Positions 9,251 through 18,088 are shown, counted from the stretch's first letter. The stretch: DNA of 64,000 nucleotides from an uncultured Eubacteriales bacterium (GCA_951800645.1 CATOIK010000004.1:88627-152626), one strand, 5' to 3'. Translations and numbers: made by a program. Notes: generated by a model not told the origin, from the letters alone.

Positions 9251-10096
9251 TTATTTAATGGTCTTTCCGTCGCGTCTTCTTACAATCAGCTTATTGGACT
9301 GTTTGTTTTTCTTTCTGGTCTTCAGTCCCAGAGCAGGCTTGCCCCAAGGAGTAGACGGACCCGGACGGCCGATACCGGTCTTACCTTCACCACCACCGTG
9401 GGGATGGTCATTCGGGTTCATAACGGAACCGCGAACTGTCGGACGGATACCCATGTGACGCTTTCTACCAGCCTTACCGATGTTGATCAGGTTGTGGTCG
9501 CCGTTGCCAACTACACCGATGGTAGCGCGGCAGATAATCGGAACCATTCTCATCTCGCCGGAAGGAAGTCTTAAGGTTGCATATTTACCTTCTTTAGCCA
9601 TTAACTGAGCAGCGTTGCCAGCGGAACGAACCAGCTGACCGCCCTTGCCCGGATACAGCTCAATGTTGTGAATCTGCGCACCAACCGGAATGTTAGCCAG
9701 CGGTAAGCAGTTACCCACCTTAGCCTCTGCATGCTCACCACTCATAACCTTCATGCCGTTGGTTAAGCCTGCCGGAGCCAGGATGTAGGACTTCTCGCCG
9801 TCTGCGTAGCAGATTAAAGCGATGTTAGCAGTTCTGTTGGGATCGTACTCGATACCGATAACAGTTGCCGGAATGCCGTCCTTTGCATTTCTCTTAAAGT
9901 CGATGATTCTGTATTTTCTTCTGGAACCGCCGCCACGGTGTCTCACAGTGATCTTACCCTGGTTGTTACGGCCAGCGTTCTTCTTTAAAGAAGTAACCAG
10001 AGACTTCTCCGGGGTGGACTTAGTGATCTCACTGAAGTCAGAACCGGTCATGTGTCTTCTGGAAGGTGTATATGGGGTATATGTTTTAATTCCCAT
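9251..10096 (-). CDS. rplB: Ribosomal protein L2 (uL2)
   Basis: L2 is needed for subunit association and peptidyl-transferase activity. The 281-aa sequence has the N-terminal [20 protein letters not shown] segment and the C-terminal [13 protein letters not shown] signature, including the conserved histidine implicated in activity. ATG 10096 follows AAAGGAGTTTGAATC. A long 234-bp spacer separates it from rplW. Confidence 0.98.
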   Translation of the reverse strand: MGIKTYTPYTPSRRHMTGSDFSEITKSTPEKSLVTSLKKNAGRNNQGKITVRHRGGGSRRKYRIIDFKRNAKDGIPATVIGIEYDPNRTANIALICYADGEKSYILAPAGLTNGMKVMSGEHAEAKVGNCLPLANIPVGAQIHNIELYPGKGGQLVRSAGNAAQLMAKEGKYATLRLPSGEMRMVPIICRATIGVVGNGDHNLINIGKAGRKRHMGIRPTVRGSVMNPNDHPHGGGEGKTGIGRPGPSTPWGKPALGLKTRKKNKQSNKLIVRRRDGKTIK

Positions 10097-10330
10097 GATT
10101 CAAACTCCTTTCAATTCCGTACACGACTTATTTCAGCATTTTGCAACGCCTCCGCGTGTATCTCTTTATCACAGCGCGATATAGGTGTTATTTGTCATCC
10201 CGCTGTATAGCTTCATTTTTCATCATCCGCTCAACTAAGCTCAACCTTCGCCTTCGGTTCGGTTTCACCAAGTTCCGGGATGGGCTTTTACACTAAACTC
10301 GCACACTGCGTGCTCATTAAGTGCGGAACC
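10097..10330 (-). other. 234-bp spacer between rplW and rplB
   Basis: rplW and rplB are normally almost adjacent. Here 234 bp without a recognisable gene separate them. On the minus strand the stretch has an imperfect repeat AACCGAAGGCGAAGGTT near 10,240-10,256 and other short complementary stretches. I see no promoter with good -35 and -10 boxes and no tRNA. It could be an RNA structure affecting expression within the operon or an inserted intergenic element like that at 5133-5411. Confidence 0.4.
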
Positions 10331-10630
10331 TTACAGACCTGCGAAGATTTCGATCTCTTTGCTGTCCTCGGTCAACTGAACGATTGCCTTCTTGGTAGCT
10401 GCGGTCTTACCAAAGGTCATGCCGCGTCTCTTGTTCTTGCCGTCCATGTTCATGGTGTTTACACTTTTCACTTTGGTTCCCGGAAACATTTTCTCAACTG
10501 CTTCTTTGATCATGCTCTTGTTAGCCTCGGTGTGAACCAGGAAAGTGTATTTCTTCTCTGCCATAGCATTCATGCTCTTCTCGGTAACTACCGGTTTGAG
10601 GATGACATCGTAGTACTGAATGTTTGCCAT
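10331..10630 (-). CDS. rplW: Ribosomal protein L23 (uL23)
   Basis: L23 lies at the tunnel exit and is the docking site for trigger factor and SRP. The 99-aa sequence has [20 protein letters not shown] at the N terminus, [17 protein letters not shown] in the middle and [19 protein letters not shown] toward the C terminus. Its start codon shares one base with the rplD stop (TAATG), so the two are translationally coupled. Confidence 0.97.
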   Translation of the reverse strand: MANIQYYDVILKPVVTEKSMNAMAEKKYTFLVHTEANKSMIKEAVEKMFPGTKVKSVNTMNMDGKNKRRGMTFGKTAATKKAIVQLTEDSKEIEIFAGL

Positions 10631-11250
10631 TATGCGTACACCTCCTCGATATTTGCAACAGCGGTCTTGGTAGCCACTACCGTGTTGTATTTCAGAATGT
10701 CATATACATTGATGGTATTGACATAAGCGGTCTTTACAGTCGGGATGTTCTTAGCGGACTTAACAACATTGTCGCTGTCCTCGCCAACCACTACCAGAGC
10801 CTTCTGAACCTTTAAGTTGTTCAGTACATTCTGGAACTTCTTGGTCTTGATCTCGTCTAACTTTAACTCATCCACAACGATGAACTTGTTTTCCTGAACG
10901 CGGCTGGTCAGAGCAGACTTCAGAGCAGCTCTCTTTTCCTTCTTGTTCAGGGTGATAGTGTAATCTCTGGGGGTCGGAGCGAATACTACGCCGCCGCCGG
11001 TCCACTGAGGAGCTCTGGTTGAACCCTGACGAGCATGTCCGGTTCCTTTCTGTCTCCACGGTTTTCTTCCGCCGCCGGATACCTCAGAACGGGTTTTTGC
11101 TTTCTGGGTGCCCTGACGCTTATTAGCAAGCTGTGCAACTACTGCCATGTGTACCAGATGCTCATTGACCTCTACACCGAATACAGCGTCGTTTAAATCC
11201 ATCTTGCCAACTTCATTGCCTTCCATATTGTAAACAGATACATTTGCCAT
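10630..11250 (-). CDS. rplD: Ribosomal protein L4 (uL4)
   Basis: L4 lines the exit tunnel; in E. coli it also represses the S10 operon. The 206-aa sequence contains the tunnel-loop region [20 protein letters not shown] (about residues 54-73), the site of known macrolide-resistance changes, and it looks intact. ATG 11250 follows GAAAGGAGGAACACTTAA. It lies 31 bp after rplC. Confidence 0.97.
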   Translation of the reverse strand: MANVSVYNMEGNEVGKMDLNDAVFGVEVNEHLVHMAVVAQLANKRQGTQKAKTRSEVSGGGRKPWRQKGTGHARQGSTRAPQWTGGGVVFAPTPRDYTITLNKKEKRAALKSALTSRVQENKFIVVDELKLDEIKTKKFQNVLNNLKVQKALVVVGEDSDNVVKSAKNIPTVKTAYVNTINVYDILKYNTVVATKTAVANIEEVYA

Positions 11251-11281
11251 TTAAGTGTTCCTCCTTTCTCGTCAAAGCCGA

Positions 11282-11911
11282 TTAGGCTTTCACTGTTTCT
11301 TTGATCGTTACTAAAGATTTCTTCGGTCCCGGAACAGCGCCCTTTACCAGAAGCAGGTTGTTTTCAACATCAACCTTAACGATCTCAAGGTTCTGTACGG
11401 TTACCTGTTTGCTGCCCATGTGACCCGGCATCTTTTTGCCCTTGAATACCTTGCTGGGGTCGGAACATGCACCGTTGGAACCAGCGTGACGATGGTACTT
11501 AGAACCGTGAGCCATCGGTCCGCGGGACTGGCCATGTCTCTTGATGGCGCCCTGGAAACCTTTACCCTTGGAAACAGCAGTTGCATCGATCTTGTCGCCT
11601 GCAGCGAAGATGTCTGCCTTGATTTCGTCCTTTACAGAGTAGTCCTCTGCATTGTCGAAACGGAACTCTCTAACAAATCTCTTGTAAGCGACACCTGCTT
11701 TGTCGAAGTGTCCCTTTAACGGTTTGTTAACTAATTTTTCTCTCTTGTCAACAAAGCCAACCTGTACGGCCTTGTAGCCATCGTTCTCCTCAGTCTTAAC
11801 CTGGGTTACCACGCAGGGACCAGCCTGAAGAACGGTTACCGGAACTAATACACCGTCTTCATTGAAGATCTGGGTCATTCCGACTTTAGTAGCTAAGATA
11901 GCTTTCTTCAT
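11282..11911 (-). CDS. rplC: Ribosomal protein L3 (uL3)
   Basis: L3 is a primary assembly protein close to the peptidyl-transferase centre. The 209-aa sequence begins [20 protein letters not shown] and has the signature [20 protein letters not shown], followed by [30 protein letters not shown] precedes ATG 11911. It follows rpsJ by 50 bp in the standard S10 order. Confidence 0.98.
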   Translation of the reverse strand: MKKAILATKVGMTQIFNEDGVLVPVTVLQAGPCVVTQVKTEENDGYKAVQVGFVDKREKLVNKPLKGHFDKAGVAYKRFVREFRFDNAEDYSVKDEIKADIFAAGDKIDATAVSKGKGFQGAIKRHGQSRGPMAHGSKYHRHAGSNGACSDPSKVFKGKKMPGHMGSKQVTVQNLEIVKVDVENNLLLVKGAVPGPKKSLVTIKETVKA

Positions 11912-11961
11912 TTCTTTTCCTCCTTACAGCGGATTACCGTAACCGGCAATCATACTAAAGC

Positions 11962-12279
11962 TTATTTCTGTTTCATTTTGATGTCGATATACACACCAGC
12001 CGGCATTTCCAACTTAGACAGAGCGTCTACCGTCTTCTGGCTCGGAGTGGTAATATCGATAAGTCTTTTGTGAGTTCTCTGCTCGAACTGCTCTCTGGAA
12101 TCTTTGTACTTGTGAACTGCACGCAGAATCGTTACTACCTCTTTCTTGGTGGGTAACGGTACCGGACCGCTCACCTGAGCTCCCGTCTTCTTTACGGTCT
12201 CGATGATTTTTCCAGCAGACTGATCAACCAACTGATGATCATAAGCCTTCAATGTGATTCTCATTACTTGACTTGCCAT
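11962..12279 (-). CDS. rpsJ: Ribosomal protein S10 (uS10)
   Basis: S10 is a 30S head protein and, as NusE, a transcription antitermination factor. I choose ATG 12279 ([20 protein letters not shown]), giving 105 aa, because AAAAGGAGGCGACTTTTTT lies just upstream. A longer in-frame start at 12339 lacks a ribosome binding site and would extend the protein beyond the family length. The motif [20 protein letters not shown] is diagnostic. It is the first gene of the superoperon, downstream of promoter 12517-12545. Confidence 0.97.
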   Translation of the reverse strand: MASQVMRITLKAYDHQLVDQSAGKIIETVKKTGAQVSGPVPLPTKKEVVTILRAVHKYKDSREQFEQRTHKRLIDITTPSQKTVDALSKLEMPAGVYIDIKMKQK

Positions 12280-12510
12280 AAAAAAAGTCGCCTCCTTTTC
12301 GCACTTTTGGGTTAAGTACGACAAGCGGTGACTGTACACATCTCCGTGTGTGTCATAGCAGACTCACACTGCGTTACTGCATTTACCTTCGTTCCTACAG
12401 CTGTTAAATTGGTACAGTGACTTGTCGTCAGTTTCCTAACTTGACATTCGCTCCACGGAAAACCTGCCATTTGGCAGCAACCTCACGCTTCACAGCTATC
12501 ATGTCACAGC
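12280..12510 (-). promoter_or_regulatory. Structured 5' leader of the S10 operon
   Basis: About 230 nt separate the predicted transcription start from the rpsJ start codon. A long-range stem is visible: in RNA order ACGACAAG and ACTGTAC (plus coordinates 12421-12428 and 12412-12418) pair perfectly with GTACAGT (12331-12337) and CTTGTCGT (12318-12325). A smaller GTGTGT/ACACAC hairpin lies inside it. Ribosomal operons often have autoregulatory leaders, so r-protein feedback control is plausible, but I do not recognise a named leader family here. Confidence 0.55.
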
Positions 12511-12516
12511 TTTTCT

Positions 12517-12545
12517 AATATATCATGGATTCCAAAGAAATGCAA
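12517..12545 (-). promoter_or_regulatory. Sigma-A promoter of the S10 ribosomal operon
   Basis: On the minus strand a -35 box TTGCAT (12540-12545) and a -10 box TATATT (12517-12522) are separated by exactly 17 bp. Transcription would start near 12,510 and read through the leader into rpsJ. It is the only strong promoter I see upstream of rpsJ, and a terminator-like hairpin for the previous gene lies just behind it. Confidence 0.8.
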
Positions 12546-12581
12546 GTGTTTTTTTTATTTTTCTTGTGCGGCCAGATAGAG

Positions 12582-12618
12582 ACAGGACGCAGCAGTTTTT
12601 CTTCCTGCTGCGCCCTGT
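12582..12618. terminator. Hairpin between the cell-wall protein gene and the S10 promoter
   Basis: A 14-bp inverted repeat with one mismatch (ACAGGACGCAGCAG at 12582-12595 against CTGCTGCGCCCTGT at 12605-12618) has a 9-nt loop. It lies about 50 bp after the stop codon of the secreted protein gene. On the minus strand it is followed by only a weak T-rich stretch, so efficiency is uncertain, but the position fits a terminator isolating the two transcription units. Confidence 0.6.
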
Positions 12619-12668
12619 TTCTTCCTATTATAGTGCTTCTTTTTATATGGCTTCTTTTCAGCCAGTGC

Positions 12669-14036
12669 TTAATCCCAGTAATCCCAGTCCGGCTCAATCG
12701 GAGCGTTGTAGGTTCTGTCATCTGCACTCTCCCCATCCTCCTCTAAGAGGATGCCGCTGCTATTGACCTTGTACTTAATGCCGTCACTGTCCTTTACAGT
12801 GGTGTTCCGGGCAATCCGTCCGGAAGAATTTACTACATAATTATTACTGCCAATGGTAATCACCTCATACCGGGTGCCGGACTCTGCCTTCTGCAGACGG
12901 CCCATATAATATAAGTAATTATCATGTACGCCGGTGTAGCCCCGTCCGGTATTTGTAAAATAATACTGTCTGGTCTCTCCACTATCGTCAATGTAGAATT
13001 TGCCCTTCAGCATACTGCTCTGTTCTCTGGTTCCGAAGTAGTAGGAGGTGTAGGTTTCTTCATTGCTTCCAATGTAAACCTTCTGCAGTCCATACACCGG
13101 TACACCGTTGTTTCCAAACAGATAAGTATTTCCGCCGATTTTCTCCAAATCCTTGGTAGAGGCAGTACCCTTGTCCGGCCCAACTTTCGGGATCCCCTTG
13201 TTGTTAAAGTAGAACCACTCTACATCATTCTCATACTGACTCTGAAGGTCCTCCGGCGGCTCTGTGGAATACCATCCGGTACGAACCTGTCCATTTTCAT
13301 TTACAAAGCGGTAATCCTCGATGTTATCCGAATCAGTTCCATTTACGCATACCCAACCGGTCTGCATGGCGCCGTCCTCTGCCAGGCAGTAATAAACGCC
13401 GTTGATGCGCTTCTGCTTAAAGTTATCATCGTCATCATTCGGAACTACCTTCTTGCCGTTGGTGCCGAAGTAGAACCAGTAACGGCCATCATCGTCCGAG
13501 GTGTCAAAGGGGCCGTTTTGCTCCTCCTCATGGTAATCCTCATTCGGGCGATACAGCTTCTGCCAGCCGGTCTGCATAACGCCAGATTCATCACAGTAGT
13601 ACATGTCGTCCAAAATCCAGCCAGTCTGCATGACACCGTTGCTGTCAAAGTAGTACCAGGAACCGTTAATCTGCTCCCACCGCTCCTTGATACATTTTCC
13701 GGTGCTGTTAAAGTAATACCAGTCATAGCCGGAGGGGTTGTCTGCATTTGTTACCTGCAGCCATTTTCCCGCCACCATAATGCCGTTGGCGTCCACATAG
13801 TAGTCGTCTCCGTCTACCCAGGTGTCTACTGCCATGACGCCATTTCCGTTTATATATCTCCACAGACCGTCATTTCCCTGCTGCCATACATTGTACTGGC
13901 GGTTTCCGGCTGCATTATAATATGCCCAGTTGTTTCCTTCCTGCACCCAGCCTGCCGCTGCCATTGCCGTAATTCCGGCTGTGCCAAGGCTCATGACTGC
14001 TGTCAGGACAAGGACTGCCCAACCATGTTTTTTCAT
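12669..14036 (-). CDS. Secreted protein made of choline-binding-type cell-wall repeats
   Basis: The 455-aa protein has a signal peptide (MKKHGWAVLVLTAVMSLGTAGITAMAAA, mature end near residue 28) followed by about a dozen tandem repeats of roughly 20-40 aa. The repeats have the cell-wall-binding pattern GW, then two aromatic residues, then a turn such as NGVMQTGW. No catalytic domain is visible. Acidic linkers rich in Asp and Glu interrupt the repeats. Proteins of this type bind teichoic acid or polysaccharide of the envelope and serve as wall anchors or adhesins. It is monocistronic between the S10 operon and the mobile element, and most likely a host gene. Confidence 0.85.
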   Translation of the reverse strand: MKKHGWAVLVLTAVMSLGTAGITAMAAAGWVQEGNNWAYYNAAGNRQYNVWQQGNDGLWRYINGNGVMAVDTWVDGDDYYVDANGIMVAGKWLQVTNADNPSGYDWYYFNSTGKCIKERWEQINGSWYYFDSNGVMQTGWILDDMYYCDESGVMQTGWQKLYRPNEDYHEEEQNGPFDTSDDDGRYWFYFGTNGKKVVPNDDDDNFKQKRINGVYYCLAEDGAMQTGWVCVNGTDSDNIEDYRFVNENGQVRTGWYSTEPPEDLQSQYENDVEWFYFNNKGIPKVGPDKGTASTKDLEKIGGNTYLFGNNGVPVYGLQKVYIGSNEETYTSYYFGTREQSSMLKGKFYIDDSGETRQYYFTNTGRGYTGVHDNYLYYMGRLQKAESGTRYEVITIGSNNYVVNSSGRIARNTTVKDSDGIKYKVNSSGILLEEDGESADDRTYNAPIEPDWDYWD

Positions 14037-14412
14037 AGTAACATGCTCCTTTACCTCATTCCGTAGTATATCTATCTTTCATTTTATCAAGATATAGTCA
14101 ATATGTTCTAGATACAAAAACTCCACTTTGATTTAAAACTAGAAAAGATAGGAACTATTCACTTATTTTATAATAATCGGAAATTATAAAAAATGCAATA
14201 CCTTACCGCTGCCTTTTTACAATTTCAAGGAAATGTGCCATATGTAAATAACTACCGCTTCTTGCCAGCCTAACAACCTAGAGCCCGGATTCTATAATAT
14301 ATCTTCTGGCATATCTCGCTTTAAAAGCTTATCCGAGGATATTCTAAGCAACCTTTTTCAACTCACTTGCCATCAGTATCAATCTCCTCTTTTTGTTTTC
14401 GAACTTCCTCAA
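14037..14412. other. 376-bp intergenic region, probable left end of the mobile element
   Basis: This AT-rich stretch separates the host-like secreted protein gene from the serine recombinase gene. Next to the recombinase stop codon (ATGA overlap at 14413-14416) starts a 17-codon frame (14363-14416, MIEEVRKQKEEIDTDGK). Inside it is a second start with its own GAGGAG (14344-14373, MASELKKVA). Both end after a few codons, as if a third accessory gene had been cut. On the opposite side, a possible weak promoter for the secreted protein has TATACT at 14065-14070 but no well-spaced -35 box. The junction (att site) should lie here, though I cannot define it. Confidence 0.4.
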
Positions 14413-15927
14413 TCATAAATTCCACTCTATCTGCATATGATCATTACCAAACAAACTTATTTTACGAATATAAGCTCTGGCGACCATGCGTTTATCTTCA
14501 AAACTCAGTTTTGAAAAATCAAGCATAGGGATTTTCATCTGGCATTCCCGGTTAATTTCTGCTTCTATTTCGGCTTTCTCCATAGCTCGTTTTTCTATTT
14601 CCTGATTTAAAATTTTTAATGTTGTTTTACTCATATCACCAGTTCCAATAATATGAAGAAAATTCCCCAGTTCTTCCTCCAACTTAATTAGTCGAAGCTG
14701 TTTTTGAGGATCGATAGCAAAAGATTCCGTACCTATGATTGCTGCTATTGATTCATTTCTTTTGTTTTCTTCAATAATTTTAATAAGCTGCTCTTCAACC
14801 AAATTCTCAAGCATATTATAATCATAATGGCAGGCTTTCCCTTTACTACAATTTCCTTCTCTTTTTTGAGAACAGTATGCGTACTTATGAACTACTCCAG
14901 TTTTCTTACTTTTGTATTGAGAACCAGTAAGGCTATACCCGCAAAATCCACATTTACACAAGCCTAGAAGCCAAGATATTTTTCCAGTTCCTCTACGCCG
15001 GTCGTGCTTTTTTCGCTTTGCTTTTTCTTGACACCCTATCCACACTTTTGAATCAATATACCCTTCCCATACAGCAACAGATGCCCTTATGTCCCCGCCC
15101 TGCTTTTTAACAAGCAAGCATCCATGCTCTCCGGTCCACAATTCCGGCTGTGAAGTAATAATATATCCCTTCTCTTTGAAGTATTGATATAAGGTCAAAT
15201 CTGCCCGCACCGGTGCAGTATTTTGTATGCGTCTCGACACCATCATTGCACTCCATCTTTTTCCTCTCGCAGTCAAAATATTATTCTGATTAAGAGTATC
15301 TCTTATCGTTCCAAGAGAAGAATTTTCTTCATAATAGTATGTATTCATTATGTAAATATTGATTTGCATATCTCCGTTTGCTTTTACTGATGATATTGAA
15401 TGTCCAAACGCTTCCTGCTCTTTTATATTATTAAACCCATATGGTGCCGGCCCCGAGACCCAATACCCACGCTTAACACGAGCTTCCACATTATCCAAAA
15501 TTCTGGCTGATATATTCTGTCGCTCTAATCTGGCTATAATTGCCAAAGAGGACATCATATACTCTCCCATAGGTGTCGTTGTATCAAACGGTTCCGTAGC
15601 AGATGTAAACCCCACATGATAACGCTGAAAGAAATCAATAAGGCCAAAAAACTCGTACATGGACATCCTGGACAAACGATCCAAGCGATATACAACAATC
15701 TTGTTAATGACTCCTCTCTCCACATCCCGGAACAGGCGCTGTAACTCCGGACGCTTCATGGTGCTTCCCGACCATCCCGGATCACTATAATATCGAATCT
15801 CATTGCTACACAAGGGCTTGGCTATATCAAACTGTGTCTGGATAGATAAACTATCCTCTTTTTCGACAGACTGTCTGGCATAAATAGCATCATATTTTTT
15901 CACCTCAGCTATCATCAATTTTCTCAC
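14413..15927 (-). CDS. Large serine recombinase (resolvase/integrase family)
   Basis: The 504-aa protein is a site-specific recombinase that would excise and integrate the element through a Ser-DNA intermediate. The N-terminal catalytic domain has YDAIYARQSVEKEDS with the nucleophilic Ser (about residue 20), and VYRLDRLSRM with the conserved Arg residues. The recombinase domain follows (about 165-270), then a zinc ribbon (CKCGFCGY...YCSQKREGNCSKG) and a C-terminal coiled coil. The start is either GTG 15927 or the ATG four codons later, and an upstream small gene overlaps it by 23 bp. Its position at the element boundary fits an integrase role. Confidence 0.9.
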   Translation of the reverse strand: MRKLMIAEVKKYDAIYARQSVEKEDSLSIQTQFDIAKPLCSNEIRYYSDPGWSGSTMKRPELQRLFRDVERGVINKIVVYRLDRLSRMSMYEFFGLIDFFQRYHVGFTSATEPFDTTTPMGEYMMSSLAIIARLERQNISARILDNVEARVKRGYWVSGPAPYGFNNIKEQEAFGHSISSVKANGDMQINIYIMNTYYYEENSSLGTIRDTLNQNNILTARGKRWSAMMVSRRIQNTAPVRADLTLYQYFKEKGYIITSQPELWTGEHGCLLVKKQGGDIRASVAVWEGYIDSKVWIGCQEKAKRKKHDRRRGTGKISWLLGLCKCGFCGYSLTGSQYKSKKTGVVHKYAYCSQKREGNCSKGKACHYDYNMLENLVEEQLIKIIEENKRNESIAAIIGTESFAIDPQKQLRLIKLEEELGNFLHIIGTGDMSKTTLKILNQEIEKRAMEKAEIEAEINRECQMKIPMLDFSKLSFEDKRMVARAYIRKISLFGNDHMQIEWNL

Positions 15928-16060
15928 TCTTCTTCTTTTGTTTTTCTTCTAACTTTCTTTTATTATATAATTTAATAGACAGGTGTGCATTAAGTTCCTG
16001 TATAACACGCTTACGGGCCTCCAGCTCATCATAATGTGGATAAATATGCTCTATTTTCAA
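15905..16060 (-). CDS. Small basic protein overlapping the recombinase start (TTG start)
   Basis: A 51-codon frame starts at TTG 16060 with GGGGG nine or so bases upstream and reads LKIEHIYPHYDELEARKRVI, followed by a helical, highly charged tail (KRKLEEKQKKKSEKIDDS). It ends inside the recombinase gene, overlapping it by 23 bp, the arrangement expected of translational coupling. I do not recognise a family. It could be a recombination directionality factor or a leader peptide; size and charge fit either, but nothing proves function. Confidence 0.5.
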   Translation of the reverse strand: MKIEHIYPHYDELEARKRVIQELNAHLSIKLYNKRKLEEKQKKKSEKIDDS

Positions 16061-16192
16061 GGTTTTCCCCCGCTTTCAATCGTTCATTCTTACCCATTTT
16101 GCAGCATTTTTCTTCTAAAAATAAACCAGCGAAAAACATTGTTTGTAATAGTTTCATTTCTTCAACAAATAAGAATATTACATCCAAATAAA

Positions 16193-16228
16193 AAGCAACC
16201 ATCAGTAATAACCGACTGATGATTGCTT
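16193..16228 (-). terminator. Terminator after the broken kinase gene
   Basis: A 14-bp inverted repeat with one mismatch (AAGCAACCATCAGT at 16193-16206 and ACTGATGATTGCTT at 16215-16228) is followed on the minus strand by TTTTTATTTGG. It would end transcripts coming from the HipA-like region before the recombinase operon. Confidence 0.75.
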
Positions 16229-16235
16229 GATGAAA

Positions 16236-16658
16236 TCATGTAAATATTGTTAGGGTTCCGGTTCTTATCTCTGTGTACTCTGTTTTAAAGAAATACCTTG
16301 ATGTTCCATAGCCGCCCTCAGAACTATCAATGCAAGTATTCTTTAGTTCCCCAAATGCCATAAGGCGAGTATTGTAATCTGTGAAATCTTTACATGCAAC
16401 AACCAGTTTTTCTTTACCGTTAATACAGTATGTGCCCAGTAAAGTTTGCTGCGCATCTATCCCCAGCATTTCATAAATATGACATGCGATATACTCAGAA
16501 AGTCTACTGTTTCAATATGACATATCCGGAACATTCAGAGCTGAGGGAGGAAACTTGAGCATGTAGTGACTCCCTTTATAGATGATACTGATTTTCCCAC
16601 CATTGGAACCTGCATAAGCTCTAAATGGATCTATTTCACATTTTGTAAAGTCAATCAT
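16236..16658 (-). pseudogene. Broken CtkA/HipA-like kinase gene (N-terminal part with in-frame stop)
   Basis: An AAGGAGGTTGTT ribosome binding site precedes ATG 16658. The frame reads MIDFTKCEIDPFRAYAGSNG and then KISIIYKGSHYMLKFPP, the N-terminal lobe of CtkA/HipA-like kinases. After NVPDMSY comes an in-frame TGA (codon 49), after which the same frame continues with NSRLSEYIACHIYEMLGIDA and GKEKLVVACKDF. The frame then ends at about codon 140 in sequence that no longer resembles the family, whereas intact members are near 300 aa and carry the catalytic loop further on. Both a nonsense change and loss of the C-terminal two thirds are present, so the kinase is inactive. Confidence 0.8.
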
Positions 16659-16673
16659 AACAACCTCCTTTTC

Positions 16674-16877
16674 TCATATACCCAAATATTTCTTCCTCAA
16701 ATACTTAGCCTGTTCCTCCGTAATTTCATCAGAATAAAATGCCGAATTGATAGAGCCCCAAACCTCATCCAGCAAACAGTCCAGCACACTGGAATTTGTC
16801 TTTATGCCTTCCACCAATGCATCGATGTCATCTTGAAGATATTTAGGCAAATCTACCTCCAAGTAGCTTTTATCCAT
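16674..16877 (-). CDS. Small acidic protein paired with the CtkA-like kinase
   Basis: The 67-aa protein (MDKSYLEVDLPKYLQDDIDA at the start, ITEEQAKYLRKKYLGI at the end) follows an AGTAGGAGGATACAGCC ribosome binding site and lies 15 bp upstream of the broken CtkA-like gene. Gene pairs of this size and order are typical of toxin-antitoxin modules. It is acidic and helical with no recognisable DNA-binding motif. I infer that it was the partner (antitoxin or chaperone) of the CtkA-like kinase, and it appears intact although the kinase is not. Confidence 0.55.
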   Translation of the reverse strand: MDKSYLEVDLPKYLQDDIDALVEGIKTNSSVLDCLLDEVWGSINSAFYSDEITEEQAKYLRKKYLGI

Positions 16878-16909
16878 GGCTGTATCCTCCTACTGTTTAC
16901 AATGATTCT

Positions 16910-17725
16910 TCAAATTTCTGGTTCTTCGTGTCTCACTTTCATAGTCAAATTTTTTGACACTTTTCTTAAATCAGGAATCACATTCATATAGCGATTTAAT
17001 TGATGTTTTAAAACATTCAAACCTCTGGATTCGGAACTCTCGGACAGTACTTCCTTTAATTTAGGATAATTCAGCTTCAAACCGAAACCTGCCGCATAGG
17101 CCTGCATTTCGAGATTGGCGGCAAATGGCTGTCCTGTAACCTTCTCAAGATTTTCTTCCAAATCATCCGAATCAAACCGGTTCCAATCACTAAGCAACGC
17201 ATTTCCGTTGTCAAAAATAGGCGCCGTTCTGCATAATCCTCTTTCTGCATCAACTACGATACCCAAATTGTTAAAATGTCGGTCTGTATTCAAAGTCAGC
17301 ATGTCCAATGTCAAGATTTTGGATAAATAATCTGTACAGTCAACATTCGTATACTCTTTTACCAACTCAATCGTAAATTTAATTCTATCTGGTATCGTAT
17401 CGATAGTCCGTATTCGATCTGTCAGATTGCCTCCCTCATAAATTTCATAAATACGCTGAAAACTCAAAAAACTCTCTCCGGATTCTATAAAGTTCTTAGA
17501 CCTGCAACCTGGACGGCCATTGATACAGCATTCTTCATATCGCACAAAATCAGTCACATTGGAACATTCCAGTACTTTTGATATAAGAGATTCTGCAAGT
17601 CCTTCGTATCCTATATTATTGACTTTATACCAATAACCTTTATCATAATACTTCGGTTGGGTTCCCTTACTACTCCCTTGAACCATTACCAGGGCTTCCG
17701 GACTCAATACATAATTTTCTTTCAT
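16910..17725 (-). CDS. HipA-like serine/threonine kinase (probable toxin)
   Basis: The 271-aa protein has the core HipA fold signals. These are a Gly/Ser-rich ATP loop GSSKGTQPK near residue 18, the catalytic loop LNTDRHFNNLGIV near 145, and the metal-binding PIFDNGNALLSD near 170. It lacks the N-terminal subdomain of classical HipA (about 440 aa), so it resembles compact HipT-type kinases. Known HipA and HipT toxins phosphorylate aminoacyl-tRNA synthetases; the target here is unknown. Its ATG overlaps the stop of the upstream gene by 4 bp (ATGA), so the two are co-translated from promoter 18089-18117. Confidence 0.8.
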   Translation of the reverse strand: MKENYVLSPEALVMVQGSSKGTQPKYYDKGYWYKVNNIGYEGLAESLISKVLECSNVTDFVRYEECCINGRPGCRSKNFIESGESFLSFQRIYEIYEGGNLTDRIRTIDTIPDRIKFTIELVKEYTNVDCTDYLSKILTLDMLTLNTDRHFNNLGIVVDAERGLCRTAPIFDNGNALLSDWNRFDSDDLEENLEKVTGQPFAANLEMQAYAAGFGLKLNYPKLKEVLSESSESRGLNVLKHQLNRYMNVIPDLRKVSKNLTMKVRHEEPEI

Positions 17726-18060
17726 CGAACTCTCACCTCCTGCCAGGTCAGGGTTTCACCTGGAAATCTAATCCAGTAGGTATCTTCATAGGTAATCCCA
17801 TGAGTTATTTTTGCCCACTCCCATGGATTATTATCTTTCATATCTGCCTGAGTCAGAATTTTCTTAAGATCTGCCCGGCCATCTTCATAACAACGGCCTT
17901 TCAGGAATTGATACACTCGCTCCATATCCAATTTTGTACCGCTAAAAGGCTGCAAAATGGAATCTGGAATCAATTTCTCAATGTCCACTTTTTTCTTATC
18001 ATCCGATATTTTTACATTTGCTACCGGTTGATCCATACACATTACTGTGAACTCTATCAT
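17722..18060 (-). CDS. Partner protein of the HipA-like kinase
   Basis: I place the start at ATG 18060 (MIEFTVMCMDQPVANVKI), giving 112 aa, because AGGGGTGAAAGC lies just upstream and promoter 18089-18117 would otherwise lie inside the gene. The C-terminal part has a dense aromatic region (NNPWEWAKITHGITYEDTYW). It overlaps the kinase gene by 4 bp. By position it could be the antitoxin or an N-lobe subunit comparable with HipS of HipBST modules, but I see no helix-turn-helix and no clear HipS similarity. Confidence 0.6.
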   Translation of the reverse strand: MIEFTVMCMDQPVANVKISDDKKKVDIEKLIPDSILQPFSGTKLDMERVYQFLKGRCYEDGRADLKKILTQADMKDNNPWEWAKITHGITYEDTYWIRFPGETLTWQEVRVR

Positions 18061-18088
18061 GCTTTCACCCCTATCACTGCTTGGGTTT

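Noticed and set aside
12924..14066. 380-codon frame on the plus strand opposite the cell-wall-repeat protein
   Set aside because: It lies exactly opposite a repeat-rich real gene with signal peptide and wall repeats. Its composition is that of an antisense frame.
14037..14412. tRNA gene as integration target next to the recombinase
   Set aside because: No cloverleaf-like sequence is visible. Large serine recombinases often use other targets.
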